Shown piece after piece: positions 46,112-55,071 of a stretch of DNA of 64,000 nucleotides; the first letter of the stretch is position 1; every line of letters begins with the position of its first letter. A program made the translations under genes and the position numbers. Under the pieces are notes generated by a model that worked only from the letters and a program-made list of their open reading frames with translations, did not search any database and was not told the DNA's origin. The stretch comes from Cytobacillus horneckiae (GTDB lineage: Bacteria > Bacillota > Bacilli > Bacillales > Cytobacillaceae). The stretch covers positions 124,001 through 188,000 of the forward strand of contig NZ_PISD01000008.1 of the NCBI RefSeq assembly GCF_002835735.1, read 5' to 3'.

Positions 46112-46460
46112 GCCTCTTATCCGGAAGGAAATCCACATCATATTGAAATACCGTCAATGACTATATTCGACATTCTAAACAAATTCCCAAATTAGATTGC
46201 TGTCGTGGATGAAGAGAGGGAACTAACCTTTTTTGAGTTAAAAAATATTAGCGAACGTGTAGCGATGGCGCTCTATAAAAGGGGATTTCGCAAGGGTGAT
46301 TGCATCTCGATCATGGCACCGAATTGTCTAGAATATGTCATTGCCTTTTTCAATTCAAAGCTTAGGTGGTGTCGTTGTTCATGTGAATCCTAATTATCAG
46401 CCGGCAGAATTGGAACATATTCTACAAAAATCGGAGTCAAAAGGTATAGTGGCTTTCATC
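46112..46460 (+). pseudogene. Decayed 5' third of an acyl-CoA ligase gene
   Basis: Translated in pieces it reads ASYPEGNPHHIEIPS, a stop at 46193, then VVDEERELTFFELK, ALYKRGFRKGDCISIM, NCLEYVIAFF, and after a frameshift near 46355 SLGGVVVHVNPNYQPAELE. This matches the start of the intact ligase at 27272 (ASYPESIPSEVEIPS, LHRRGFKRGD, NCKEYIIAYF). The rest of the gene is missing; an MFS gene follows. Confidence 0.85.
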
Positions 46461-46619
46461 ATGGCATGGAATCGTATATTTTAATTAAAGAAATCCAGAA
46501 CTGTTGCAGAGATCGATTAACTAGAAATAAAGCTCCTCGTATTATTGACTTTAGAGATTACTTTGTATCGGACAAGAGTAAAATATTATATTTTAAAAAT
46601 TATGAAGGAGGTGTAATAC

Positions 46620-47870
46620 TTGCGTTGGATTAGCCTTATGTTTTTGTTTTTTGCTTCTTTTATAACCTATGCAGATAAGGTAGTAATCGGTTTTGCAGCC
46701 GAACAACTTATGAGAGAATTTAGCTTAAACAGTTCTCAATGGGGAATTGTAGGGAGTAGTTTCTTCTTAGTATACATTATTACCAGTCTTATAGGAGGGA
46801 CTTGGTCAGATCGTTTTGGAACAACTAAAATAATATTCATTGTCTTAGCGGGTGTTAGTATTATACAGTTGGGATCATTTGCGATTATCGGATTACCAAT
46901 GCTAATTATGTATCGAGTGTTGCTAGGAGCTTTCGAAGGGCCAATTGTTCCAACTGGGTTGAGTCATATTGCAAAAATCTTCCCTGCAGAGGCAAGAGGG
47001 TTCGCAGTGTCCGTGTTCATTGCTGGTGCCTCTATTGGCGGAATAGTTTGTGCACCTATCCTAGTAAGTTTGATTGCAAATATAGGATGGAAATGGACGT
47101 TCGTATCACTAGGATTTGTCAGTTTGATATTACTCGTAATTTGGGCTCTAGTTAATTATTTTTCCCAAAATAGGAATAATCACACGACGATAATGACCAA
47201 AAAATTAAAATGGTCACATATTGCTCCTATTCTTCGTAATCCAGCTTGCCTATTAACAATTACTTTATCAGCTGCTTCTTATTGGCTCATCATTTGGGTA
47301 GCGTTATGGGCCCCTGTATATTTAACGAAGATAATGAAATTGGCACCTATGAAGATGGCTTATCTAATCTCGGGAACAGGTATTGCATCCATATTTTTGG
47401 TGTTTTTGATATCAACTATTTCTGACCGCATCTTCAAAAAGACCCAGAGCTATAGAAGGTCACGTGTATTTGTCTCAGCCATTAGCACCATTATAGGTGG
47501 TCTAGCTCTTGCAGTCATTCCGCTAGTAGGAACTTCATTCCAATGGATTTTTGTGTTCTTGTGTTTAGCAAAAGGGGCTACCTATGTGAATGTTTCAATG
47601 GCTACTCAAGTCATGATTAAACTAATGCCAGAAAGAGCTGGTTTCATGTCCAGCATTTTGACCTTAGGTAACAATATCACACAATTGGTTGCACCAATTG
47701 TTACGGGATTATTAATTCAATCTGCTGGGGGGAATTTAGCGCTTGGTTTTAATTATTCCATTTATCTCATGGTGGGGTTGTTTCTCCTCATTGCTATTCT
47801 CAACTTAATCTTTGTGAGACCTGATGATATTAAAGAAAACACTATTTCTGAAAAAACAGTGACATTCTAA
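46620..47870 (+). CDS. MFS transporter (ACS-like), 416 aa
   Basis: A TTG start follows AAGGAGGTG. About twelve membrane segments, GGTWSDRFGTTK between TM2 and TM3 and an AFEGPIVP segment in TM4. It is a close paralogue of the transporter at 32678 (shared ADKxxIGFAAE, SQWGIVGSSFF). It probably transports a related organic acid or the primary substrate. Confidence 0.9.
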   Translation: MRWISLMFLFFASFITYADKVVIGFAAEQLMREFSLNSSQWGIVGSSFFLVYIITSLIGGTWSDRFGTTKIIFIVLAGVSIIQLGSFAIIGLPMLIMYRVLLGAFEGPIVPTGLSHIAKIFPAEARGFAVSVFIAGASIGGIVCAPILVSLIANIGWKWTFVSLGFVSLILLVIWALVNYFSQNRNNHTTIMTKKLKWSHIAPILRNPACLLTITLSAASYWLIIWVALWAPVYLTKIMKLAPMKMAYLISGTGIASIFLVFLISTISDRIFKKTQSYRRSRVFVSAISTIIGGLALAVIPLVGTSFQWIFVFLCLAKGATYVNVSMATQVMIKLMPERAGFMSSILTLGNNITQLVAPIVTGLLIQSAGGNLALGFNYSIYLMVGLFLLIAILNLIFVRPDDIKENTISEKTVTF

Positions 47871-47949
47871 ACAGTGAAGTTGTACTGCAAAGAATGATAG
47901 GCAACGAAGTTGTTACTGAGTATTCGCAAGGTGAATTATGTACAACTAC

Positions 47950-47979
47950 TTAAGCTAGTGAGAATTCTCACTAGCTTAA
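47950..47979. repeat. Perfect 30-bp palindrome
   Basis: TTAAGCTAGTGAGAA is followed directly by its exact complement, with no spacer and no T run. It could be a hairpin at the end of the MFS transcript or a symmetrical protein-binding site. Confidence 0.8.
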
Positions 47980-48092
47980 TCATGGAAGAATAATCAAATG
48001 ATTCGTAATATTAATAATGTTTTTAGGGTTAAAGAGTAAGGTGGAGTATGACTGTAATGTAGAATAATCAGATGGGGATAGGGGAATTTAAC

Positions 48093-49073
48093 ATGAATGG
48101 TTATGATAAGGTTGCTAAAATTAGCCTTCCGACAACTATAAATACAGATGGTGTGAATGTTTTTTTAATAAAGGGAGATACCATCACATTAGTAGATGCT
48201 GGTCATAATATCGAGGGTTCTTGGGAAGTTTTTAATGATCAATTAAAATCGTATGGATATACAGTGAAGGATATTAAACAAATAATCATTACTCATCACC
48301 ATGTGGATCATATTGGTTTTATTAAATATTTTGATCATGATATTACTTTAATAGGCCATTCTGATTGTGAACGTTGGTTAAATCCTACGACTCCATTTTT
48401 AGAACAACACGATGTCTTTTTCAATGAATTATTTAATCAGCTTAGTGTACCGGATGATTTAGCTAAACAATATCTTATTCATAAAAATGATCATGTCATA
48501 GAAAATGCTCATCGTGGTATAGATCTAAAAGTTAAAGAAGGCTCAGAAATTCCTGATCTTTCGGAATGGAGGATTGTCCATACTTTTGGTCATTGCCAAG
48601 GCCATATATCATTATTTCATCCAGAAGATAAGATTTTAATCGGTGGAGATATATTGATGCCACATATTTCCCCGAATCCGATATTAGAGCCTCCTCTTCA
48701 TATAGGGGGTGAACGATTAAGGCCGCAAATTCAATTAAATGAAACGCTTCGTAAGTTATTTGATTTGCAGATTGAAAGAGTTCTTCCAGGACATGGAGAA
48801 GACATCACTAACGCTAGAGAGTTGATTAATATTCGTTTAAAAAGACAGCATGAACGCGCCATTCGTATAAGAGACTGGCTTGTGGAAGAACCAATGACAG
48901 CCTTTGAAGTGTGTAGTCGTTTATTCCCCAAAAGCTATAAGTCTAGGCTTGGACTTACACTTTTTGAAACAGTTGGGCATTTAGATTATTTAATAGCACA
49001 GAATTTAATAATAGAAGCACGAAGAAAGGATGGTTTTAACTATTCTGTTAACATTAAAAGCAAACAATATTAG
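48093..49073 (+). CDS. MBL-fold hydrolase, 326 aa
   Basis: The ATG at 48093 has a GGGG-type RBS; an ATG at 48072 is also in frame. The metal motif THHHVDH near residue 65 is canonical (HxHxDH), and further ligands appear in TFGHCQGH and LPGHGE. It belongs to the glyoxalase-II/lactonase-like MBL group with a C-terminal helical extension of about 80 residues. It may hydrolyse a thioester or lactone of the pathway. Confidence 0.9.
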   Translation: MNGYDKVAKISLPTTINTDGVNVFLIKGDTITLVDAGHNIEGSWEVFNDQLKSYGYTVKDIKQIIITHHHVDHIGFIKYFDHDITLIGHSDCERWLNPTTPFLEQHDVFFNELFNQLSVPDDLAKQYLIHKNDHVIENAHRGIDLKVKEGSEIPDLSEWRIVHTFGHCQGHISLFHPEDKILIGGDILMPHISPNPILEPPLHIGGERLRPQIQLNETLRKLFDLQIERVLPGHGEDITNARELINIRLKRQHERAIRIRDWLVEEPMTAFEVCSRLFPKSYKSRLGLTLFETVGHLDYLIAQNLIIEARRKDGFNYSVNIKSKQY

Positions 49074-49112
49074 AATATATTAAAATATAGTACGTAAGGT
49101 AGGGTGTAAATT

Positions 49113-49424
49113 ATGGGATTAGAGGAGTATGTAAAAGAAAACTACCCAAACGTTATGGAAGAATATAACTGTTTTGTACGAGATTTTGTTCCTTCAGTTG
49201 GATCTGAAGTGGCTTCTTTAATAGATGACCTTGGTGGTATTTCTGGACAGTTTCTAGAGGTAATTGGGTACAGTGCTTTAGGATGTGGTATGGATGCATT
49301 TATAGATTTGAAAAATAGATCTGATGGAGAAAATTGTATGTGTTCTTTTGTAAACTGGCATAAAAAAGTCAAACTGATGAAGGGAGAATTTGTCTTAATA
49401 AAAAGTGTAAATTTCAATGATTAA
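49113..49424 (+). CDS. Unknown protein, 103 aa
   Basis: RBS AGGTAGGGTG lies upstream and the gene starts 39 bases after the MBL gene, so it is likely cotranscribed. It contains FLEVIGYSALGCGMDAFIDL in the middle and a Cys-rich ENCMCSF segment. There is no signal peptide. I do not recognise the family. Position inside the cluster suggests a pathway-linked role. Confidence 0.65.
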   Translation: MGLEEYVKENYPNVMEEYNCFVRDFVPSVGSEVASLIDDLGGISGQFLEVIGYSALGCGMDAFIDLKNRSDGENCMCSFVNWHKKVKLMKGEFVLIKSVNFND

Positions 49425-49437
49425 TTATTATGTAAAA

Positions 49438-49478
49438 GAAGGGGGTTCACTAAATAGGGTGAATTCCTTTTTTTTATT
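49438..49478 (+). terminator. Terminator after the 103-aa gene
   Basis: GAAGGGGGTTCAC pairs with GTGAATTCCTTT through some G-U pairs, then a T run of eight. Confidence 0.75.
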
Positions 49479-49556
49479 TTGATGAAAAATCGTAAAAGCA
49501 GTTGCATTGTAGATGTCGTTTTTCCCTAGTGTTAGTAATTGTTTCAAGACATTAAT

Positions 49557-49646
49557 TTTTATTTAATGTACCTTTTAATTTCTATACTTTTAAAAAAAAC
49601 AATATGAAATTATCATAAATATAAAGATTCGCACTATTTAGAATCT
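49557..49646 (+). promoter_or_regulatory. Upstream module copy E6 (best reference copy)
   Basis: In order: TTTAATGTACCTTTTAATTT, CTATACTTTTAAAA, AATTATCATAAAT (possible -10 TATCAT) and a perfect AGATTC-N10-GAATCT dyad at 49625-49646. No good -35 is seen, as expected for an activator-dependent promoter. It precedes thiolase B. Confidence 0.78.
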
Positions 49647-49687
49647 TGCTAAACCAGCAAATCATACTAAGAAGGAGGGATGTAGAC

Positions 49688-50866
49688 TTGAGTAAAAAAG
49701 TAAAAGTGATCGGTGTAAATATGATGCCGTTTACAAAGCCTGGGACTCATGAACCCTATGAAGTAATGGCAGCTAGAGCAGTAAAAGGTGCGTTGGAAGA
49801 TGCAGGAATTAATTATTCTGAAATACAACAGGCTTATGCAAGTTATGTTTACGGTGATAGTACTTGTGGCCAAAGAGCCTTATATATGGTGGGGATGACA
49901 GGAATCCCAACTATAAATGTGCACAACAACTGTTCTTCTGGTTCTACGGCTCTATTTTTGGCAAGACAAGCGGTCGAGTTTGGTTCAGTTGAATGTGCAC
50001 TGGCGGTCGGATTTGAAGAGATGCAGCCTGGAGCATTGAAATCTCATTGGAATGACCGGACATCAGCACTCGGTTGGGCGGAGGATCGCTTGAAAGAGCT
50101 TTGGCCTGAGGTGCCAGAAGTACCTAGAGCCATTAGGCTGTTTGGAGCAGCAACAAAAGAGTATCTTGAGAAATATGGAGTAAATCCAGACATTTTTGCA
50201 AAAATATCTGTGAAATCGAGGAACCATGCAACTAATAATCCATATTCGCTTTTCCGTAAACCACTGACGGTTGAAGAAGTGTTAAATTCTCCGATGCTGA
50301 TGCCTGATATGACACGTCTAATGGCCTGTCCACCTACTTGCGGAGCCGCAGCGGCTATTGTATGTAGTGAGGAATTTGCTAAGAAGCATGGTATTTCCAA
50401 TGCTGTTGAAATTGTTGCGCAAGCTTTAACTACGGATATGAATGAAAGTAATGACAATATTATCAATTTAGTTGGAGCAGACATGACTCGACGTGCCTCT
50501 AAGCAAGTATATGAAGCTGCTGGAATAGGTCCTGATGAGGTAGATGTGTTAGAACTCCATGACTGCTTTACTCCAGCTGAGGTCATTACATATGAAGGCC
50601 TGGATCTCTGCGAAGAAGGTGGAGCAGAGAAGTTAATAAATGACGGAGATAACACATACGGTGGAAAATATGTGGTAAATCCTTCAGGTGGTTTGATGTC
50701 AAAAGGACATCCCATTGGGGCAACTGGATTGGCTCAGTGTACCGAGCTTGTTTGGCAGCTTCGTGGTCAAGCACAAAAACGCCAAGTAGAAAATGCAAGA
50801 GTCGCTCTTCAGCATAATTTAGGACTCGGTGGAGCCTGTGTAGTAACAATGTATCGAGTGGGATAA
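49688..50866 (+). CDS. SCP-x-type thiolase B, 392 aa
   Basis: A TTG start at 49688 follows AAGGAGGG by 9 bases; this gives exactly the length of thiolase A, while a start at 49646 would add 14 residues. Cys in HNNCSSGSTAL, HDCFTPAEV, GHPIGATG and LGLGGACVV are intact. It heads a unit with an SDR and two MaoC-type subunits, a full beta-oxidation set apart from the dehydrogenase. Confidence 0.93.
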   Translation: MSKKVKVIGVNMMPFTKPGTHEPYEVMAARAVKGALEDAGINYSEIQQAYASYVYGDSTCGQRALYMVGMTGIPTINVHNNCSSGSTALFLARQAVEFGSVECALAVGFEEMQPGALKSHWNDRTSALGWAEDRLKELWPEVPEVPRAIRLFGAATKEYLEKYGVNPDIFAKISVKSRNHATNNPYSLFRKPLTVEEVLNSPMLMPDMTRLMACPPTCGAAAAIVCSEEFAKKHGISNAVEIVAQALTTDMNESNDNIINLVGADMTRRASKQVYEAAGIGPDEVDVLELHDCFTPAEVITYEGLDLCEEGGAEKLINDGDNTYGGKYVVNPSGGLMSKGHPIGATGLAQCTELVWQLRGQAQKRQVENARVALQHNLGLGGACVVTMYRVG

Positions 50867-50934
50867 ATGAAATTCCATTTATATAATTGCGAATTTTAGA
50901 AATCAATATTAGAAAATAGAGAGGAAGATATTTG

Positions 50935-51750
50935 ATGGTCAAGTTATTGGAAAATCAAGTAGCGATTGTTACTGGAGGTGGATCTGGTATCGGTAAAGCA
51001 ACTGCACTATTGTTTGCTGAACATGGAGCGCGTGTTGCGGTAGCAGATTTAGATGAAAAACTGTCAGCTGAAACGGTGGCAGAAATTAAGGCACTTGGAA
51101 GCGAAGCCGTTTCTATCTGTGGAAACCTATTAGATCCTGAATTTCCGAAGCAAGTGGTAGAAGCAACTATAGCTACCTTTAGTAAACTGGATATTCTTGT
51201 GAATAATGCAGGCTATTGCCTTGACGGTTTAATTCATAAAATGACAGATGAGCAGTTCCTTGAAATTATGAACATTCACTTGGTCGTCCCGTTCCGTCTC
51301 ATTCGTGCAGCATCTCCATATATGCGTGATGTTGCAAAGAAAGAAATTGAGCAAGGGATTGTTCATCACCGTAAAATTATCAACGTTTCCTCTGGTTCAG
51401 GTGTAAGAGGAAATATGGGGCAGGCAAACTATTCTTCTGCAAAAGCAGGAGTCATTGGATTATCAAAGGTAGTTGCACAGGAATGGGGACAATTTAACAT
51501 TAACAGTAACGCCGTTGCTTTTGGATTTATTGATACGCGTCTTACACGTCCAAAAGAAGAAGGAACAGTAATTAATGGAGAAGTAGTAGGCATTCCTGAA
51601 AAAGTACGCAACATATTAATTAACAAAATTCCCCAAAAACGTGTTGGTAAAGCTGAGGAAGCAGCTGCAAGTATTTTATTCCTTGCCTCTCCATTGTCCA
51701 ATTATGTAAATGGACAAGTGCTTGGTGTAAACGGAGGTTCATTAACCTAA
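50935..51750 (+). CDS. Short-chain dehydrogenase, 271 aa
   Basis: The ATG at 50935 has AGAGGAAG 8 bases upstream. TGGGSGIG, NNAGYC, a Ser in VSSGSGVRG and YSSAK are present. An insert (KKEIEQGIVHHRKI) before the catalytic Ser strand makes it longer than FabG. It is likely a 3-hydroxyacyl-CoA dehydrogenase acting between the MaoC hydratases and thiolase B. Confidence 0.92.
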   Translation: MVKLLENQVAIVTGGGSGIGKATALLFAEHGARVAVADLDEKLSAETVAEIKALGSEAVSICGNLLDPEFPKQVVEATIATFSKLDILVNNAGYCLDGLIHKMTDEQFLEIMNIHLVVPFRLIRAASPYMRDVAKKEIEQGIVHHRKIINVSSGSGVRGNMGQANYSSAKAGVIGLSKVVAQEWGQFNINSNAVAFGFIDTRLTRPKEEGTVINGEVVGIPEKVRNILINKIPQKRVGKAEEAAASILFLASPLSNYVNGQVLGVNGGSLT

Positions 51751-51818
51751 TCGTTTCCTTAAAAAGAGAGGATGTAGAGACATAATACGAAATAGTTAAA
51801 AAGAAGAGGTGAAGAAAC

Positions 51819-52271
51819 ATGTCAAACGTGAAAGATTTAATCGGGCTTGAGTTAGAACCTTACAGTATGGCAGTGGAAAAAGGAAAAATAAAAGAATTAG
51901 CACTCGCTCTTGGTGATGATAATCCGATTTACTATGATTTGGAGGCAGCGAAAAAAGAAGGGTATGACGGAATCCCTATCCCCCCTACATTCTTACAAGT
52001 AATTGACTTGTGGGGCGGATTGGGTTCAGCAGAAAAAGTGGAGAAGTTGAAATTCAACCTAGTTAGAGTTTTACATGGACAGCAAGCGTATGAATATCTA
52101 GGTGATATTGTGGCTGGAGATGTATTATCAGTAACCAGCAAGGTGGTTGCGGCGGAGACGAAATCAGGAAGTACCGGGGTAATGGAATTCGTATCATTGG
52201 AAAATCAATATCAAAATCAACGAGGCGAATTGGTAGCCATTACAAGAAGCACATTAGTGCATCGTCTTTAA
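51819..52271 (+). CDS. MaoC-type dehydratase subunit (FAS1-like), 150 aa
   Basis: GLELEPYSMAVEKGKIKELALALGDDNPIYYD (read in parts) and GIPIPPTFL match the N-terminal FAS1-like hot-dog domain of bacterial enoyl-CoA hydratase pairs. Such subunits usually lack the catalytic Asp/His and need a MaoC partner, which is the next gene 16 bases downstream. Confidence 0.88.
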   Translation: MSNVKDLIGLELEPYSMAVEKGKIKELALALGDDNPIYYDLEAAKKEGYDGIPIPPTFLQVIDLWGGLGSAEKVEKLKFNLVRVLHGQQAYEYLGDIVAGDVLSVTSKVVAAETKSGSTGVMEFVSLENQYQNQRGELVAITRSTLVHRL

Positions 52272-52287
52272 TAGAAAGGGGAAATAA

Positions 52288-52701
52288 ATGATGTTTTATG
52301 AGGATGTAAATGAAGGATATGAATTCCCAGTACTGAAAAAGGAACCAATTACGCGCGTTCAACTTGTAAGGTTTGCAGGTGCTTCTGGTGATTTCCATCC
52401 CCTTCATTTGGTTGAAGAGGTAGCCGAGAAAGCAGGTATGAAGATTCTGGCTCACGGAATGTTAGTTATGGGCATGTTGTCCCATGGGGTTACATCATGG
52501 GTTTCTAGAAAAAACATTAAGAAACTACAAGTAAGATTTAGTAAAATGACGTTTCCTGGTGAAACCATCCAGATTGTAGGGAAAGTGCTAGAGAAAAAGG
52601 CTAATAACATAGTATTGTGTGAAGTACAGGCGAAGAACATCGAAGGCGAAGTAAAAGTGGCAGGAGTTTTTGAAGCGACATTGCCATCAAGAAAATTGTA
52701 G
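52288..52701 (+). CDS. MaoC-type dehydratase catalytic subunit, 137 aa
   Basis: The hydratase-2 motif appears as GASGDFHPLHLVEE with catalytic Asp and His near residues 33-38, followed by AHGMLVMGML. Together with the previous gene it probably forms a heteromeric (R)-specific enoyl-CoA hydratase like those acting on bulky acyl-CoAs. RBS AAAGGGG is upstream. Confidence 0.9.
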   Translation: MMFYEDVNEGYEFPVLKKEPITRVQLVRFAGASGDFHPLHLVEEVAEKAGMKILAHGMLVMGMLSHGVTSWVSRKNIKKLQVRFSKMTFPGETIQIVGKVLEKKANNIVLCEVQAKNIEGEVKVAGVFEATLPSRKL

Positions 52702-52722
52702 ATCAATCTATTTCTCCAATCT

Positions 52723-52788
52723 AACCGCCTTGAGTAACGTGGAATTGGGCAAAACTATTACCTCACACGTTGCTCAAAGACGGTTTTT
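52723..52788 (+). terminator. Long hairpin terminator, copy 2
   Basis: AACCGCCTTGAGTAACGTG pairs with CACGTTGCTCAAAGACGGTT and is followed by Ts. Sequence and shape match the hairpin at 44066, including the intervening GAATTnGGC. Confidence 0.8.
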
Positions 52789-52929
52789 ATTTATACAGGG
52801 TTAATTAAGTAGTTTACATTTTTATGAATCAGCATTACGGGATAATAAATCTACGTATCATGCATAAGCCAAATTTATTAAAAAACAGTTGTGTAATTAG
52901 TAAATAAAAACTTTCTGGAGGGATTCATA

Positions 52930-54117
52930 TTGTCAAATACAATTGCTAAGCAGGTCAAATTTGATTTATTTAAGAGAGAAAGACCTTTTCTTACTCATGA
53001 ACATGAGTTATTTCGCAATTCTCTTCAAAAATTTCTTGAAAAGGAAGCACTCCCTTATATTGAGAAATGGGAGGAAGAAAAATATACCCCACGAGAATTT
53101 TATGAAAAAATGGGTCACAATGGTTTTCTTTGTCCGCAAATCCAACCTGAATATGGCGGTCTAGGACTCGATTTTGGTTTTAATATGATTTTAGCTGAAG
53201 AGTTAAACCGTGTTGGAGTAGGTACCTTGGCAAGCACTAGCAGTTCAATTATCGTACCTTACCTTGAACGATTCGGAACAGAAGAACAAAAGAAAAAGTA
53301 CTTGCCAAAATGTGTTAGCGGAGAGATTACAACTGCTGTTGCAATGACGGAGCCAGGAATAGGTTCCGACCTGGCCAATATGAGCACAACAGCTGTACGC
53401 GATGGTAACGAATATATCTTGAACGGGCAAAAAACCTTTATCTCAAATGGTCTAAATGCAGGGCTGTTCTTCGTTGCTGTCAAAACAGATCCAAAAGCTA
53501 CTCCTGCACGAAAAGGAATGAGTATCATCTTGGTTGAGGCTGGTGCACCAGGGTTTTCACTTGGACGTAAGTTGAAAAAACTAGGTCAGCATTCTACAGA
53601 TACAGTTGAATTAATTTTTGAGGACGCGCGTGTTCCATTAGTGAATTTACTAGGTGAAGAAGGAAAAGGTTTCTACTACCTGATGGATAGGCTCCAACAA
53701 GAGCGCCTTTTAATTGCCATCGGTGCATTAATTGTCGCTGAAGAAATGCTAAAGTCGACCATTGGATATGTAAAAGAGAGACACGCATTTGGAAAGCCGA
53801 TTAGTTCATTTCAAAACACTCAATTTGAGATTGCTGAAATGGCAACCGAATTGTCAATGGCTCAGACCTTTCTTGATGATTTAACAAACAAACATTTGCA
53901 AGGTGAAAACATCGTTACACAGATTACAATGGCGAAATGGTTCATAACTGAGATGGCAAGAAGGATGTCAGCACGGTGCTTGCAACTTCATGGAGGATAC
54001 GGATTTATGGAGGAATATCCCATTGCTCGCCGTTATCGAGATGTAGCGGTCATGCCTATTTATGGTGGTACAACGGAAATTATGAAAAACATTATCGCCA
54101 AAAACCTTGGTTTATAA
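52930..54117 (+). CDS. Acyl-CoA dehydrogenase, LCAD-like, 395 aa
   Basis: A TTG start follows CTGGAGGG. It is a close paralogue of the dehydrogenase at 30462. AMTEPGIGSDLA, GHAFGKPIS-type and GGYGFMEEYPIARRYRD motifs are present. The C-terminal loop reads IYGGTTEIMK, as in long-chain enzymes whose catalytic Glu sits in an earlier helix; here that helix has AEEM, so the Glu is present. It starts the unit that runs to EtfA. Confidence 0.93.
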   Translation: MSNTIAKQVKFDLFKRERPFLTHEHELFRNSLQKFLEKEALPYIEKWEEEKYTPREFYEKMGHNGFLCPQIQPEYGGLGLDFGFNMILAEELNRVGVGTLASTSSSIIVPYLERFGTEEQKKKYLPKCVSGEITTAVAMTEPGIGSDLANMSTTAVRDGNEYILNGQKTFISNGLNAGLFFVAVKTDPKATPARKGMSIILVEAGAPGFSLGRKLKKLGQHSTDTVELIFEDARVPLVNLLGEEGKGFYYLMDRLQQERLLIAIGALIVAEEMLKSTIGYVKERHAFGKPISSFQNTQFEIAEMATELSMAQTFLDDLTNKHLQGENIVTQITMAKWFITEMARRMSARCLQLHGGYGFMEEYPIARRYRDVAVMPIYGGTTEIMKNIIAKNLGL

Positions 54118-54204
54118 ATAATTCAATAATTTAATGTTTTGGCCTTAATATAAGTAGAAAACCGATCCAATTCTATTTATTTAACTAAAAAGGAATGAGT
54201 ATAA

Positions 54205-54990
54205 ATGAAATTTGAAACGAAAATCGCGATGTCTAAACCGGATGCGATATATGTACATGGATTTAATTTAACGGAAGATTTAATAGGAAATATCACCTTG
54301 GCTGATATGGCATTTTTAGGAGCAACACATCGCCGACCAACCAAAGAAGAGTCTAAAATGCTCAATGCATGTATGGTAGCCGTTTGCGAACACGGATTTA
54401 CCCCTAGTTCAATTTCCGCTCGTCTAACTTATTTAGGTGCACCTGAAGCTGTTCAAGCCGCAGTTGCAGCTGGACTATTAGGTGCAGGTTCAGTCTACCT
54501 TGGAGCTATGGAAAATGCAGCACAAATGCTTCAAGAAGGCTGGGAAACATATGGCCAGGAAAAGGACGTTACTTTGGCAGCTACAAGTATAATACAGGAA
54601 CGAAAAGTGAAAAAACTACAAGTAATGGGGTTTGGTCATCCGGTCCATAAGCCAGTTGATCCACGTACGCCTAAATTATTTGCTTTAGCTGAAGAATTAG
54701 GCTTTAACGGGATACATACTGCATTGATGAAAGAAATTCATCGTCAAATTAATAAGCAAAAAAATAAGCAAATTAGCTTAAATGCAGCAGGGGCAATCGG
54801 TGCAGTTCTTTCGGATATGTCTTTGCCTTTCAGTGTTGTAAAATCATTTGCTGTCGCAGCACGTGCAGTTGGTTTAATAGCACATATTGTTGAAGAAATA
54901 GAAGCCGGTCGAAAAAATTGTATATCTCAGAAACTATATAATCATATCGAAGCAAATACGTTATATACAAATGATATATCAGTAAAATAA
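54205..54990 (+). CDS. Citryl-CoA-lyase/citrate-synthase-like protein, 261 aa
   Basis: It matches the small citrate-synthase fold: THRRPTKEESKMLNACMVAVCEHG (in parts), ARLTYLGAPEAVQAAVAAGLLGAGSVYLGAMENAA and GFGHPVHKPVDPRTP with the family's His. At 261 residues it is the citryl-CoA lyase length, not full citrate synthase. It probably cleaves or condenses a CoA ester with a 2-oxoacid. It lies between an acyl-CoA dehydrogenase and EtfBA, a placement that suggests a pathway step, not the TCA cycle. Confidence 0.85.
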   Translation: MKFETKIAMSKPDAIYVHGFNLTEDLIGNITLADMAFLGATHRRPTKEESKMLNACMVAVCEHGFTPSSISARLTYLGAPEAVQAAVAAGLLGAGSVYLGAMENAAQMLQEGWETYGQEKDVTLAATSIIQERKVKKLQVMGFGHPVHKPVDPRTPKLFALAEELGFNGIHTALMKEIHRQINKQKNKQISLNAAGAIGAVLSDMSLPFSVVKSFAVAARAVGLIAHIVEEIEAGRKNCISQKLYNHIEANTLYTNDISVK

Positions 54991-55071
54991 AAAAACATTT
55001 AACAGATGGGTGGAGGTTTTAAAGATTAATAATGTTGTAGAAAAAGATTGTTGAGAAAGGAAATCTGATAA

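Noticed and set aside
50044-50715. 223-aa frame on the minus strand
   Set aside because: It lies wholly opposite thiolase B, whose motifs are intact; the same kind of shadow appears opposite thiolase A.
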